Source: Vibrio fluminensis (GTDB lineage: Bacteria; Pseudomonadota; Gammaproteobacteria; Enterobacterales; Vibrionaceae). From it: 64,000 nt of DNA. A model generated the notes under the pieces. That model saw only the letters and a list, made by a program, of their open reading frames with translations. It was not told the DNA's origin and searched no databases. Shown here one piece after another: positions 54,290-63,532 of the stretch; the first letter of the stretch is position 1, and each line of letters begins with the position of its first letter. The DNA lies in NCBI RefSeq assembly GCF_015278125.1, contig NZ_JADILO010000001.1, positions 1 through 64,000 of the forward strand, given 5' to 3'. The translations under genes were made by a program, and so were the position numbers.

Positions 54290-54525
54290 AACCCATCCTT
54301 GCCTATCCTGTAGCAATGTCTGATATAAAGCTCCTAGCCAGTAACGCATTTAGCGAAATCGATAAATGCGTCTATCATCATCACCTAAATAAACTGTGTA
54401 GCATACCGTTAGGAAGATCAAACAAGGTGGGAAAAACTGGGACACAGAAAACTGTCGTTGATAGTTCTACTAATAGAATTGTGAGCGCTGTGGCAATGCT
54501 CGATACAGGCAATACTCTATAACGG

Positions 54526-54852
54526 CTATAGCCACATATTCTCACGCACTTCATAGTGGTTTACATGTCGATCTGGGTTTAGATGGTATTTGTCATCTTC
54601 CGGGTACAACTTAGCAACGCCAATATCTTCACCCGCAAATGCTTTGATGCATTCGAGATCTTGCCAATAACTTAGTAAAGTGATTTCTACCTCATCACCT
54701 AAATCTCGATTGAGAATTTGCGCGCCAACGAAACCTTCCGTTGATGAAGTATCCTTAATTCCTGTGTCATAAAGATAAGCAATAAAGCCTTCTGCATACT
54801 GTTTTGGGCAAGTGGCTTTCATTCTCTGGCTATCATGAATTTTCCTTTTCAT
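54526..54852 (-). CDS. Antibiotic biosynthesis monooxygenase (ABM)-fold protein
   Basis: 108 aa. The alpha/beta dimeric ABM-like pattern is seen in FVGAQILNRDLGDEVEITLLSYWQDLECIKAFAGEDIGVAKLYPEDDKYHLNPD-type spacing, with HYEV at the end. The N-terminal KIHDSQRMK part aligns with the first strand and loop of the family, which supports the first Met as start. Function unknown; perhaps heme- or quinone-related. It precedes dadA on the same strand and follows the GNAT gene by 14 nt. Confidence 0.75.
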   Translation of the reverse strand: MKRKIHDSQRMKATCPKQYAEGFIAYLYDTGIKDTSSTEGFVGAQILNRDLGDEVEITLLSYWQDLECIKAFAGEDIGVAKLYPEDDKYHLNPDRHVNHYEVRENMWL

Positions 54853-54866
54853 TTTATGTTTACGGC

Positions 54867-55406
54867 TTAGTTTCTAGTACATAACGTCATTGTCGTTTCT
54901 GACACAGGCTCACCTTCTATGCGGTAGCAATCTGGCATTTCGCCTAAGATTTCAAAACCACATTTCAAGTAGAGATTTTTGGCAGGCAGATTATTCGAAA
55001 GAACACTGAGATCTAACCAGTCGATACTCGGTTCGTCATGACAAAACTGAATGACGCATTTAATCAGTTTTACGCCTAACCCCTGATTTCTACAACTTGA
55101 ATCAACACCCATTCCCAATAACACGCGATGAAATTTATGTGCTTCTGCATAATGACGTAAATCAATATGACCGATCACTTGCTCGTTTGAGCCTTTAATC
55201 ACCCAGAGTTTTCGCCAACCATGCTCACCAAGACTGTGCTCGAAACCATCTCTAAACTTAGTCTTTAACAGATCGGAGACTAAGCAGTTTTGTTTAGCTA
55301 TTGGCTGAAACAATGGTGAATCATCAGCCGCATTTTCGGCAAGATGCGCCGCTAAATAATTAAAGAAAGAGTCTAAATCTGACCGTTTTGCTTCCACTAT
55401 TTTCAT
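54867..55406 (-). CDS. GNAT-family N-acetyltransferase
   Basis: 179 aa from the ATG at 55406 with AAGGAGT 5 nt upstream. The GNAT core is seen in GHIDLRHY (beta 4), RVLLGMGVDSSCRNQGLGVKLIK (acetyl-CoA pyrophosphate loop R-x-Q-G-L-G) and LDLSVLSNNLPAKNLYLKCGFEILGE. The substrate is unknown. It runs into the ABM-fold gene, probably one transcript. Confidence 0.9.
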   Translation of the reverse strand: MKIVEAKRSDLDSFFNYLAAHLAENAADDSPLFQPIAKQNCLVSDLLKTKFRDGFEHSLGEHGWRKLWVIKGSNEQVIGHIDLRHYAEAHKFHRVLLGMGVDSSCRNQGLGVKLIKCVIQFCHDEPSIDWLDLSVLSNNLPAKNLYLKCGFEILGEMPDCYRIEGEPVSETTMTLCTRN

Positions 55407-55769
55407 GCATACTCCTTCTTGCAAAAATATAAATGACATGGATTAAACATATCCTACTGTCATTCTAACTTACTGAGTAACATAACAAATATGTCAACAT
55501 TACGAATAGAGGTTGAAGCGAGGGATGGTTCGCATAATTTGAGAGAAATATCACGCCATAGTGGATTGTGTTAATCGTATGATGGAAAAAATACTATGCC
55601 GTTAGTGAAAACTTTATTGCTCAAAAATTTGTATTTCTGACCTTAAAACATAACGCACACAGCGTTTCGTAAAAAGACTACGCCTAATCATTCATTCTTG
55701 GGCAACTTGTTATAGCGCTTAAGTGAAGCTAATATGACCAGTATAAAGACCGCTTAAGAGACTGAATAT
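55407..55769. other. Intergenic region upstream of the toxin-antitoxin pair
   Basis: About 360 bp with no supportable gene. It carries the promoters of the GNAT gene (minus) and of the toxin-antitoxin operon (plus). No attC-like structure is visible. Confidence 0.45.
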
Positions 55770-56018
55770 ATGACCACTCGAATTTTGGCTGACGTTGCAG
55801 CAAGCATTACTGAACTAAAAGCGAACCCAATGAGAGTCGCGACTAGTGCTGAGGGGAAACCAGTTGCGGTACTGAACCGAAACGAGCCGGCATTTTATTG
55901 CGTGCCTGCAGAAACATACGAAATGATGGTGGATAGACTCGAAGATCTCGAACTACTAGCCATAGCTAAAGAACGAGAATCGGAAGAAAGCATATCTGTA
56001 AATATTGATGACTTATAA
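55770..56018 (+). CDS. Antitoxin of the Phd/YefM (RelB-position) family
   Basis: 82 aa. The N-terminal DNA-binding region (ILADVAASITELKANPMRVATSAEGKPVAVLNRNEPAFYCVPAETYE) is typical of Phd/YefM proteins. The acidic C-terminal tail (LELLAIAKERESEESISVNIDDL) should wrap the toxin. It overlaps the toxin gene by 11 nt. It would neutralise the RelE-type toxin and repress the operon. Confidence 0.92.
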   Translation: MTTRILADVAASITELKANPMRVATSAEGKPVAVLNRNEPAFYCVPAETYEMMVDRLEDLELLAIAKERESEESISVNIDDL

Positions 56019-56298
56019 ACTCAACTTCAAAAAGACCGCACTTAAAGAGTGGAAGAAGCTTGGCTCTACACTTCAACAACAATTTAAGAAAAAGCTAATC
56101 GAACGCTTAGAAAACCCACATGTTTTGTCATCAAAACTCTCAGGTTCTGAAAACATGTACAAAATTAAGCTGCGTCAATCTGGCTATCGCCTAGTCTATA
56201 AAGTTGAAGATAATGTCATCACTGTAACAGTCCTGGCAATCGGCAAACGAGAACGCAATGATGTTTACCGTAAAGCTGTAAAAAGGCTAGATGACTAA
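56008..56298 (+). CDS. RelE-family mRNA interferase toxin
   Basis: 96 aa from the ATG at 56008. The RelE/ParE fold is seen in LNFKKTALKEWKKLGSTLQQQFKKKLIERLENP, LSGSENMYKIKLRQSGYRLVYKVEDNVITVTVLAIGKRERNDVYR. The basic residues (K/R) in the K-L-R-x-x-G-Y-R-L segment and the R-E-R-N-D-V-Y end are those of ribosome-dependent RelE toxins. Translational coupling to the antitoxin by overlap is usual. Confidence 0.93.
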   Translation: MTYKLNFKKTALKEWKKLGSTLQQQFKKKLIERLENPHVLSSKLSGSENMYKIKLRQSGYRLVYKVEDNVITVTVLAIGKRERNDVYRKAVKRLDD

Positions 56299-56463
56299 GT
56301 AGGTAAACATCGTATTAGCGACCAACATCAACTACAAAAGCTACTTCCTGATTTAACTACACTAAAACTATAAGCCCGAACGAAGAAATGTTGATACCCG
56401 ACACCAAAGAACTAACCTTCGCAGTCTTAGCTGAACATAAACTAAAAACAGTAACTCTAGCTT

Positions 56464-56610
56464 TCAACGCACAACCGACTTATTAGACGTATTTTCTACG
56501 ACCACCGCCGTACCAATTGCGGTGACCATAAACATTGATTTCCCGCCACCGGGAACCTCATCGCTATCGATTGAAACACCAACGATTACTCATTATTGCA
56601 TTCAAATGCG
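56464..56610 (-). pseudogene. Remnant of a YbjQ/UPF0145-type gene
   Basis: On the minus strand, about 42 codons read IVGVSIDSDEVPGGGKSMFM then VTAIGTAVVVE before a stop, closely like the C-terminal third of YbjQ (G-V-D-I-D-Y-E, S-M-L-M-V-x-A-x-G-T-A-V). Immediately upstream the frame is broken by a small insertion next to AFECN-like codons, and the N-terminal part is missing. It is a truncated, frameshifted gene. Confidence 0.55.
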
Positions 56611-56815
56611 AAACATATTATCAGAAGAAATTATGCACTATTGCGATGAATATTTGTACCTGTTCACTCTCAAAACACGCACATTTACTTCATCTACATC
56701 TGCTTAAAAGTAACCAAAACAATAGGCAAAAATACAGGAAGTATTTTTAAGTTTTCGGCGTCGGGAACGCCTAAAACTGGCCGGAAAACACCAAAGATAG
56801 AAAAGCGCCTTTCTG

Positions 56816-56843
56816 ATTACTCTTTGGCGCTGCAAAGAGTAAT
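56816..56843. repeat. Perfect 11-bp inverted repeat
   Basis: ATTACTCTTTG and CAAAGAGTAAT flank a 6-nt loop. No T-run follows on either strand, so it is not a standard terminator. Role unknown. Confidence 0.6.
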
Positions 56844-56990
56844 TGGACCGCTGACACTAAGATAAAATGGGCAGTCATACTTGTAAGCGGGACATACATC
56901 AAAACCAGAAATCTCATTAATAACTAATAATCAATGACTTAAACAAAACTCTCTCTTCTAGTAGTCTCAAATTTACGGCACATCAATTTT

Positions 56991-57010
56991 AACTGTATAT
57001 TTATACAGTT
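56991..57010. promoter_or_regulatory. LexA-box-like 20-bp palindrome, copy 2
   Basis: Identical over 20 bp to 52991-53010 (AACTGTATATTTATACAGTT). It lies about 40 nt beyond the pepN terminator. No downstream gene on either strand is an obvious SOS target. Confidence 0.4.
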
Positions 57011-57047
57011 ATTGCTGCTTTTTGAAAAAAGCTCCCTTGTCCGCACA

Positions 57048-57074
57048 CAAAAAAAGCGGCTACTAGAGCCGCTG
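57048..57074 (-). terminator. pepN terminator
   Basis: AGCGGCT/AGCCGCT stem with a 5-nt loop and a U-run of seven on the minus strand, 30 nt after the pepN stop. Confidence 0.87.
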
Positions 57075-57102
57075 TTTCATTCTACTATAAGAAAAACTAT
57101 GA

Positions 57103-59709
57103 TTAAGACTCTAACGCCTTAGTCACTTTCTCAAACAGGTCTTTCGCCAGGTTATCCATCGCTTTAAGTTTTTCAAGCTCAGCTTTAATCAACGCTTGGC
57201 GCGTTTCATCGTACTTACCCAATTTTAGCAGTGGGTCGATCAAACGTGAGGCTACTTGCGGGTTTGAGCTATTGAGCTCACGTAAGATCTCTCCAGCAAA
57301 TTGGTAGCCAGAGCCATCGACTGCGTGGAAGTGAACCGGATTCATATTAAGGAATGAACCAATTAGGCTGCGAGTACGGTTCGGGTTTTTCAAACTAAAT
57401 GCTTCGTGCTGCATCGTTTGTTTGATCACTTCAAGTACGTTGCCTGCAGGGTTGCTACCTTGCAGTGCAAACCATTTATCCATAACCAAACCATCGTGTT
57501 TCCACTTGTTGCTGTAATCAGTCATCAGTGTTTCACGACACGCAAGTTGCGCTTGGTTTGCAGCAGACATTGCAGCAATCGTATCGGTCATGTTATTAGC
57601 TTGCTGATATTGTTGCTCAGCCAAAACATTGCCTTGTTCGGTATGAGCAAGGTAAGCCAAAGCGGTATTACGTAGAGCACGCTTACCAATTGCTGCGTGA
57701 TCAATAGTGTACTCTGCTTGATTCAAGCTGTGGTAAATTGCAGAAAGCTCATCTTGTAGTTCAAATGCTAATTGAACTTTGATCGCTTTTAGTACGGCTG
57801 CGACAGCATCGACATCAACAGTCTTGTACCAACCTGATACTTCATTGTGACTTGGCAATGAAAGCACTTCAGCAATAAACGCTGGTTCTAGTTCTTCACT
57901 TAACAATACGCCACGGAATGCATCGACGACTTCACTTGGAAGTAAGACGTCACCACCCGCTTGCAAGTTAACAACATTGCGACGAATATACTTCGCCAAC
58001 AACATTTGTCCCGCATCCCAACGAGCAAACTCATTGCGTGCATGAACCATTAAGAACGTTAGCTCTTCGTCACTGTAATCGTATTCAAGTTTTACTGGTG
58101 CAGAAAATTCTCTTAACAATGATGGTACGGGTTTTTCTGTCACACCTTCAAACACAAAGCTTTGTTTTGCTTGAGTTAGATTCAGAATATTTGAAACTTT
58201 TTCTCCGTTACAGCGTAACTCAACCACAGCACCCATTGCATCATACAACTCAATATCGAATGGAATATGCAGTGCCAGCTTCTCTGTTTGATCTTGAGTC
58301 GGGTCAGTTGATTGTTCTAGCGTCAATGTGTACGTTTTAGCATCAGCATTGTATTCGCTGCTTGCTTTTACGGTCGGTGTACCCGATTGGCTGTACCATA
58401 AACGGAACTGAGTAAGGTCAACATTGTTAGCATCTTCCATTGCTTTAACGAAATCTTCGCATGTCGCGGCTGTTCCATCGTGTCTTTCCATATAAAGCTT
58501 GATGCCTTTTTGGAAGCCTTCTTCTCCCAGTAAAGTGTGGTACATGCGAATGACTTCACTACCCTTTTCATACACGGTTAAGGTATAGAAGTTATTCATC
58601 TCAATCACTTTATCTGGACGAATTGGATGGGACATTGGACTGGCGTCTTCGGCAAACTGCGGGCCACGAATAATACGGACATTGTTAATGCGGTTTACCG
58701 CTCGTGAGCCAAGATCAGATGAAAACTCTTGATCGCGGAAAACAGTCAAACCTTCTTTTAAACTAAGTTGGAACCAATCACGGCAAGTCACACGGTTACC
58801 AGTCCAGTTATGGAAGTACTCGTGGCCGATTACCGCTTCGATACCTAAGTAATCTGTGTCGGTCGCAGTTTGATCGTTCGCTAGAACAAACTTAGAGTTA
58901 AAGACATTCAAACCTTTATTTTCCATTGCGCCCATGTTGAAGAAATCAACCGCGACAATCATGTAAATGTCTAAGTCATACTCTAAGTCGAAACGCTCTT
59001 CGTCCCACTTCATCGAATTGATCAGCGAAACCATCGCATGATTAGCGCGATCTAAGTTGCCTTTATCGACAAAGATTTCTAGTTCTAATGCACGACCAGA
59101 CTTGGTGGTGTATTTGTCACGTAGAACATCAAAGTCACCCGCCACTAATGCAAACAGGTAAGATGGTTTTGGATGTGGGTCAAACCACTTCACCCAATGA
59201 CGACCATTTTCAGTTTCGCCTTGTTCAACGCGGTTGCCATTGCTTAGTAAGAATGGATACTGCGCTTTATCGGCAATCACAGTTGTAGTGTAAATTGCCA
59301 GTACATCAGGGCGATCTAGGTAGTAAGTAATACGACGGAAGCCTTCCGCTTCACATTGAGTGCAGTAAGCACCATCAGATTTGTACAAACCCTCTAATGC
59401 AGTATTCGCTTCTGGGTTTATTTCGGTAACGATAGTTAATGTAAACTCGCTAGGCAATTGGTTGATCTTAATGCCATCTTCAACCAACTCATAATCAGAC
59501 CATGGTTCTTGGTTTACTAATAGACTCTTTAGCACCAACCCATCACCATCTAACTCTAAAGTTGAGCTCTGTTTCAGTTGCTTAACTTGTGAGACCGCCG
59601 TCACTAATGTCGCGGTATCGTATAATTCAAATGTCAGATCGATATCAGTAATCGTATGAGATGGAGACTGATAATCTTTGCGATATTTGGCTTGAGGAGC
59701 TTGAGCCAT
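57103..59709 (-). CDS. pepN: Aminopeptidase N
   Basis: 868 aa M1-family zinc metallopeptidase of the cytoplasm that removes N-terminal residues from peptides. GAMEN is at NMGAMENKG near residue 258, the zinc motif HEYFH near 294, and the third ligand Glu 18 residues later in SLKEGLTVFRDQEF. The N-terminal beta domain and C-terminal helical domain give the usual length of about 870. It stands as a single gene with its own terminator. Confidence 0.97.
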   Translation of the reverse strand: MAQAPQAKYRKDYQSPSHTITDIDLTFELYDTATLVTAVSQVKQLKQSSTLELDGDGLVLKSLLVNQEPWSDYELVEDGIKINQLPSEFTLTIVTEINPEANTALEGLYKSDGAYCTQCEAEGFRRITYYLDRPDVLAIYTTTVIADKAQYPFLLSNGNRVEQGETENGRHWVKWFDPHPKPSYLFALVAGDFDVLRDKYTTKSGRALELEIFVDKGNLDRANHAMVSLINSMKWDEERFDLEYDLDIYMIVAVDFFNMGAMENKGLNVFNSKFVLANDQTATDTDYLGIEAVIGHEYFHNWTGNRVTCRDWFQLSLKEGLTVFRDQEFSSDLGSRAVNRINNVRIIRGPQFAEDASPMSHPIRPDKVIEMNNFYTLTVYEKGSEVIRMYHTLLGEEGFQKGIKLYMERHDGTAATCEDFVKAMEDANNVDLTQFRLWYSQSGTPTVKASSEYNADAKTYTLTLEQSTDPTQDQTEKLALHIPFDIELYDAMGAVVELRCNGEKVSNILNLTQAKQSFVFEGVTEKPVPSLLREFSAPVKLEYDYSDEELTFLMVHARNEFARWDAGQMLLAKYIRRNVVNLQAGGDVLLPSEVVDAFRGVLLSEELEPAFIAEVLSLPSHNEVSGWYKTVDVDAVAAVLKAIKVQLAFELQDELSAIYHSLNQAEYTIDHAAIGKRALRNTALAYLAHTEQGNVLAEQQYQQANNMTDTIAAMSAANQAQLACRETLMTDYSNKWKHDGLVMDKWFALQGSNPAGNVLEVIKQTMQHEAFSLKNPNRTRSLIGSFLNMNPVHFHAVDGSGYQFAGEILRELNSSNPQVASRLIDPLLKLGKYDETRQALIKAELEKLKAMDNLAKDLFEKVTKALES

Positions 59710-59887
59710 TTCTAAATCCTTCTACAAATAATGTCGGTAGTTTTAAGTGTTCTAGAGATTGTACCCCAACGAAAATTACGATAGTTCAGACAAAACATCT
59801 GAAATCGCATTCGTTACTTATCGTTCAGTATGAGGCTGACGCTTTTTTCTCTAATAACTTAGTTGTAAAGCTTACAACTGTGACAAC

Positions 59888-59926
59888 AAAAAAACGAGGT
59901 ATTGTCATACATTACCTCGTTTTTTT
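59888..59926. terminator. Strong bidirectional terminator
   Basis: A perfect 14-bp inverted repeat (AAAAAAACGAGGTA / TACCTCGTTTTTTT) with an 11-nt loop. On the minus strand it follows the gene at 59984 and separates it from pepN. Confidence 0.88.
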
Positions 59927-59983
59927 CTAATATTGGTTTTACATCTAACTTATAAATCTAAACAACCAGTAAATTGACGATGT

Positions 59984-60655
59984 TTATCTTATTCGATTTA
60001 ACACCGCAAACATGCCGCCTTCACCCGATTCAATCGTCAACGTATCTCGATTAAGTTTATAGCGAGTATTATGTTCACCGTTTTCATACAACAGGACAAG
60101 ATGCTCGCCTTCTGTAAAGTAAACACCTCTTCTGATCGCTTCGTCACCATCAGGGTTGCTGACTTTGAATAGAAATACAAAATCAGGTTGTAATATCAAA
60201 TCCATCTGGTTGACGTCACTCGCCAAAAGATCATCACCATCAAGATGCTTACTTGACCACATGCCTGCGAGTGAGTTTGAAAGGGCTTTGGTAAAAACGA
60301 TGCCGTTTAAATTAAGCAAATTGTGGTTGCTCGCATAAGAGTAAATCTGAGGATGATCGGTATTCAACCCGAGAATAATCGTATCTTCATTTGCGGTATA
60401 CATTCCTTCCCAGCGATCAACGGTATAGTCTTTTTTCTGAATATCAATCGTGAAATTATACTTAGAGTCTAACGTCAATTTTATCGCAATATAGTCTTCT
60501 TCTGATTTCTCAGGTTCAGGATTAATCAAATACCAATCGCCGATTAGAAACGGATGATCAAACAAACTTAACGCTTCGGTTTCTCGCGCATTAGAAGGGG
60601 TGGTCCCCCAAGTTGTAAAGCTAAAACAAGCTAATAAAATCCCAATCCATCTCAT
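59984..60655 (-). CDS. Secreted protein of unknown function
   Basis: 223 aa from the ATG at 60655, with AAGGGGA 6 nt upstream; the frame runs on to 60691 without support. A signal peptide (WIGILLACFSFTTWG) is followed by a mature protein of lipocalin-like look with repeated LIGDWYLINPEP, DRWEGMYTANEDTIILGL and LAGMWSSKHLDGDDL units. The repeated W-x-x-x segments suggest a small beta barrel. It lies between pepN and prc. The family is unknown to me. Confidence 0.7.
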   Translation of the reverse strand: MRWIGILLACFSFTTWGTTPSNARETEALSLFDHPFLIGDWYLINPEPEKSEEDYIAIKLTLDSKYNFTIDIQKKDYTVDRWEGMYTANEDTIILGLNTDHPQIYSYASNHNLLNLNGIVFTKALSNSLAGMWSSKHLDGDDLLASDVNQMDLILQPDFVFLFKVSNPDGDEAIRRGVYFTEGEHLVLLYENGEHNTRYKLNRDTLTIESGEGGMFAVLNRIR

Positions 60656-60742
60656 ATCGCGTCCCCTTACTTTTTCTTTAAGCGTAGGCACAAGTCGGCG
60701 ATAAAGCTAAAAATTTGATCTGGCTCACATTAGTTTTTGGTA

Positions 60743-60771
60743 CAAAAAAAGCGAGCTACTTGAGCTCGCTT
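60743..60771 (-). terminator. prc terminator
   Basis: AGCGAGCT/AGCTCGCT stem with a 5-nt loop and a U-run of seven on the minus strand. Confidence 0.85.
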
Positions 60772-60789
60772 CGTATTTTGTTGATTAGC

Positions 60790-62784
60790 TTAACGTATCA
60801 TATCAACCATGATAGCCACAGATTCATCTAGATATGCATCTGGTGCTTCATAATCTTTCGGTAAATCATCCAATGATTTATATGGCGTTTCACCGGCCAG
60901 TTTTTGGCGTTGGTTAATACGTTCAAGACGACGATTATCCGCTTCATCGCTAATGCGTTTGCGTTCTTTCTCGTTTAATGACAGAGCGTTATCTTCTTTC
61001 TCTGCATTGTATCTTGCGATATCTTGCGCGATAAAACCAAACTCTAGATCATTTGCGATGCGTGCTTGATGCTGTTTATCTAACTGCGCAATCAATTTAT
61101 CGTTACGTTGTAACTGTGTGTAATCCGCTTTTTCAATGCTATCCCACGGTAGTGCATTATCTTCAACACTCTCACCCGTCTCAGCTGGGTCAATCGGTGT
61201 TGGATAAGCAATATCGGGTACGACACCTTTATTTTGCGTACTACCACCATCAATTCGATAGAATTTTTGAATTGTGTATTGAACGTAACCCAATTCTTTA
61301 TCGAACAGATCGTAAATATGATTGAGCGAACGATGTTGTTGCACCGTGCCTTTACCGAATGAGTTCTCACCCACGACTACTGCGCGACCATAATCTTGCA
61401 TTGCAGCGGCAAAAATCTCAGATGCAGATGCACTGTAGCGGTTAACTAGTACCATCAATGGACCGTCATAGCTGATTTCGTTATCGGTATCTGCATTAAC
61501 GTTAATGCGACCATAACTATCTCGAACCTGAACAACCGGGCCACTCGTAATAAACAACCCAGATAAAGCCGTAGCTTCAGTTAGTGCTCCGCCGCCATTG
61601 TTACGTAAATCAACGATGATACCGTCGACTTTTTTCTGTTTGAGTTCAGAAATCAGCTTATCCGTGTCTTTAGACAGACCGACATAAAAACTCGGTACTT
61701 CTAGGACACCAATCTTTTTGCCATCTTGCTCGATGATTTCAGATTTAACAGCGCGATCTTCTAGACGAACTTTATCGCGAACAATTGAGATAACTTCACT
61801 CTTTGCATCGTTACCTTCCGGTAAGATTTCAAGTTTGACCGTTGTGCCTTTTGGCCCTTTGATAAGTTGGACCACGTCATCAAGTCGCCAACCAATCACA
61901 TCAATCATCTCACCATCATCTTGACCAACACTGATGATGCGATCACCTTCACCGAGTTTCTTGCTCTTCGCCGCTGGGCCACCAGCAACAAGTGAACGAA
62001 TCACGGTATAATCGTCAGTCATTTGCAACACAGCACCAATACCTTCAAGGGATAAATTCATCTCTTGCTGGAATTGATCAGCATTTCGTGGGGAAAGATA
62101 ACTAGTGTGAGGATCGACTTCGCGCGAGAACGCGTTCATGTACAATTGGAAAGCATCTTCATTGTTGGTCTGAGTCAAACGTTTCAATGCATTATTGTAA
62201 CGTTTGCCTAGGATGTCTTTGATTTCATCCCAGCTCTTGCCAGTCAATTTCAGATTTAAGGCATCGTACTTAACCCGTTTACGCCATAGTTCATCAAGCT
62301 CTTGCTCGTTCTTCGGCCAAGCGGCTTCGCTGCGATCAAGTTCAATACTTTCATCGGTATCAAACGTCATCTCTTTATCGAGTAGAGATAAGGCGTAATC
62401 AAACCTTTCATAGCGACGTTTGATTGATTGATTATAAATATCAAAAGCGATTTGGTTATCACCTGACTTTAATTGATCATCAATCGAATTCGCCCACTTA
62501 GAAAAGGAGTCGATATCAGCTTGAGTAAAGATATTCTTATTGAAATCAAGCATTTCAAGGTAACGATTAAAGATCGCTTGCGAAAATTGATCGTCTAACG
62601 AGAAATGTTTGTAATGAGAACGGGTAAATCGAGAAGCGACTCGCTTACTGGCGGTTTTGTGTTGAGCTTCTTGCTCAAGCGCAGGTAAGTCAGTTAATTC
62701 GATTTTAGCTTCGAGTGCTTTTACTGGAGTAGCTGCTAGCATAACGCTAGCAGCAATCAGCGAAAAGTTTAAACGGCATTTCAT
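60790..62784 (-). CDS. prc: Carboxy-terminal (tail-specific) protease Prc
   Basis: 664 aa periplasmic S41 protease that degrades proteins by their C-terminal tails and processes PBP3. A signal peptide ends at VKA. A PDZ domain lies about 235-330 (LEGIGAVLQMTDDYTVIRSLVAGGPA). The catalytic Ser is in NRYSASASEIFAAAMQDYGRA and the Lys in ENSFGKGTVQQH, 25 residues apart as in Tsp. It follows proQ by 17 nt on the same strand, the conserved proQ-prc pair. Confidence 0.96.
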   Translation of the reverse strand: MKCRLNFSLIAASVMLAATPVKALEAKIELTDLPALEQEAQHKTASKRVASRFTRSHYKHFSLDDQFSQAIFNRYLEMLDFNKNIFTQADIDSFSKWANSIDDQLKSGDNQIAFDIYNQSIKRRYERFDYALSLLDKEMTFDTDESIELDRSEAAWPKNEQELDELWRKRVKYDALNLKLTGKSWDEIKDILGKRYNNALKRLTQTNNEDAFQLYMNAFSREVDPHTSYLSPRNADQFQQEMNLSLEGIGAVLQMTDDYTVIRSLVAGGPAAKSKKLGEGDRIISVGQDDGEMIDVIGWRLDDVVQLIKGPKGTTVKLEILPEGNDAKSEVISIVRDKVRLEDRAVKSEIIEQDGKKIGVLEVPSFYVGLSKDTDKLISELKQKKVDGIIVDLRNNGGGALTEATALSGLFITSGPVVQVRDSYGRINVNADTDNEISYDGPLMVLVNRYSASASEIFAAAMQDYGRAVVVGENSFGKGTVQQHRSLNHIYDLFDKELGYVQYTIQKFYRIDGGSTQNKGVVPDIAYPTPIDPAETGESVEDNALPWDSIEKADYTQLQRNDKLIAQLDKQHQARIANDLEFGFIAQDIARYNAEKEDNALSLNEKERKRISDEADNRRLERINQRQKLAGETPYKSLDDLPKDYEAPDAYLDESVAIMVDMIR

Positions 62785-62801
62785 GCGTAGGAGATTCTCC
62801 T

Positions 62802-63434
62802 TTATGCGCGTAGGTGCTCCGCTTTCACAACCATTTGTAGGCCGTTAGACAGTTGAACTCGCACATCTTCCTTATTGATTTCAACGATAGTTGCAGGCAT
62901 GTTTCCTTTACCCATGTTCACGTTTACTGCGTTACCAACTTTTACTTCTTCAGCTGTTAGTAGACGTGTTTCAACTGGTTTAGCTGCCTTCGGCGCTGAC
63001 TTAGCAGGACGACGAGCTTGTTGAGGCTTTTTAGCCGCAGGCTTAGCAGTTTTTGCCTTGCCTTCTTCACGAGTCTTCTTGCCTTGTTCTTTGCGACGAG
63101 CTTGCACTTTCGCTTTGCTTTCTGCTAGTGCAGTTTTAGCGTGTTCAACGTGCTCTTCATCAAGCTCACCAGCTGGGTTGCCATCTAAATCTACACGTAC
63201 TGCACCTGGCTTAACACCGTGTAGGTAACGCCATGATGAAGTGTACTGTCTTAACGCTGCACGAAGCTGAGTTTTACTTACTTTCGGGTCGTCTGAAAGG
63301 CGATCCGCAAGATCTTGAAAAATACCAATTTTAAGTGGCTTTGCTTCACCTTCTAAAGTAAAGCACTTAGGGAAACATTCAGCAATGTATGCAATTACTT
63401 CTTTGCTGTTTTTTAACTTTTCAGTGTTTTCCAT
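62802..63434 (-). CDS. proQ: RNA chaperone ProQ
   Basis: 210 aa FinO-family RNA-binding protein that stabilises many small RNAs and mRNA 3' ends. The N-terminal FinO domain (about 5-115) shows [23 protein letters not shown] and [30 protein letters not shown] basic Lys/Ala-rich linker follows, then a C-terminal Tudor-like domain ([35 protein letters not shown]). Upstream of prc, as in E. coli. Confidence 0.97.
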   Translation of the reverse strand: MENTEKLKNSKEVIAYIAECFPKCFTLEGEAKPLKIGIFQDLADRLSDDPKVSKTQLRAALRQYTSSWRYLHGVKPGAVRVDLDGNPAGELDEEHVEHAKTALAESKAKVQARRKEQGKKTREEGKAKTAKPAAKKPQQARRPAKSAPKAAKPVETRLLTAEEVKVGNAVNVNMGKGNMPATIVEINKEDVRVQLSNGLQMVVKAEHLRA

Positions 63435-63532
63435 GGGGGTTCCTGGTTAAAGCGGACTATCCGCGAGCGTTAAGATAAATATTTCAGCCATTATAGTGAC
63501 CTGTAAACGAAAAACCACACTCTAACGCGAAT

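Larger units (their letters stand above)
56299..57047. other. Intergenic region with a decayed gene and palindromes
   Basis: About 750 bp without an intact gene. It includes a YbjQ-like remnant (about 56464-56610), a perfect 11-bp inverted repeat at 56816-56843 (ATTACTCTTTG / CAAAGAGTAAT) and the 20-bp palindrome at 56991-57010. AT-rich sequence and several frame breaks suggest degraded DNA. Confidence 0.5.

Noticed and set aside
55770..56298. Toxin-antitoxin pair as an integron cassette
   Set aside because: No attC-type inverted core sites (GTT...AAC arms) flank the pair, and no array of cassettes is present.
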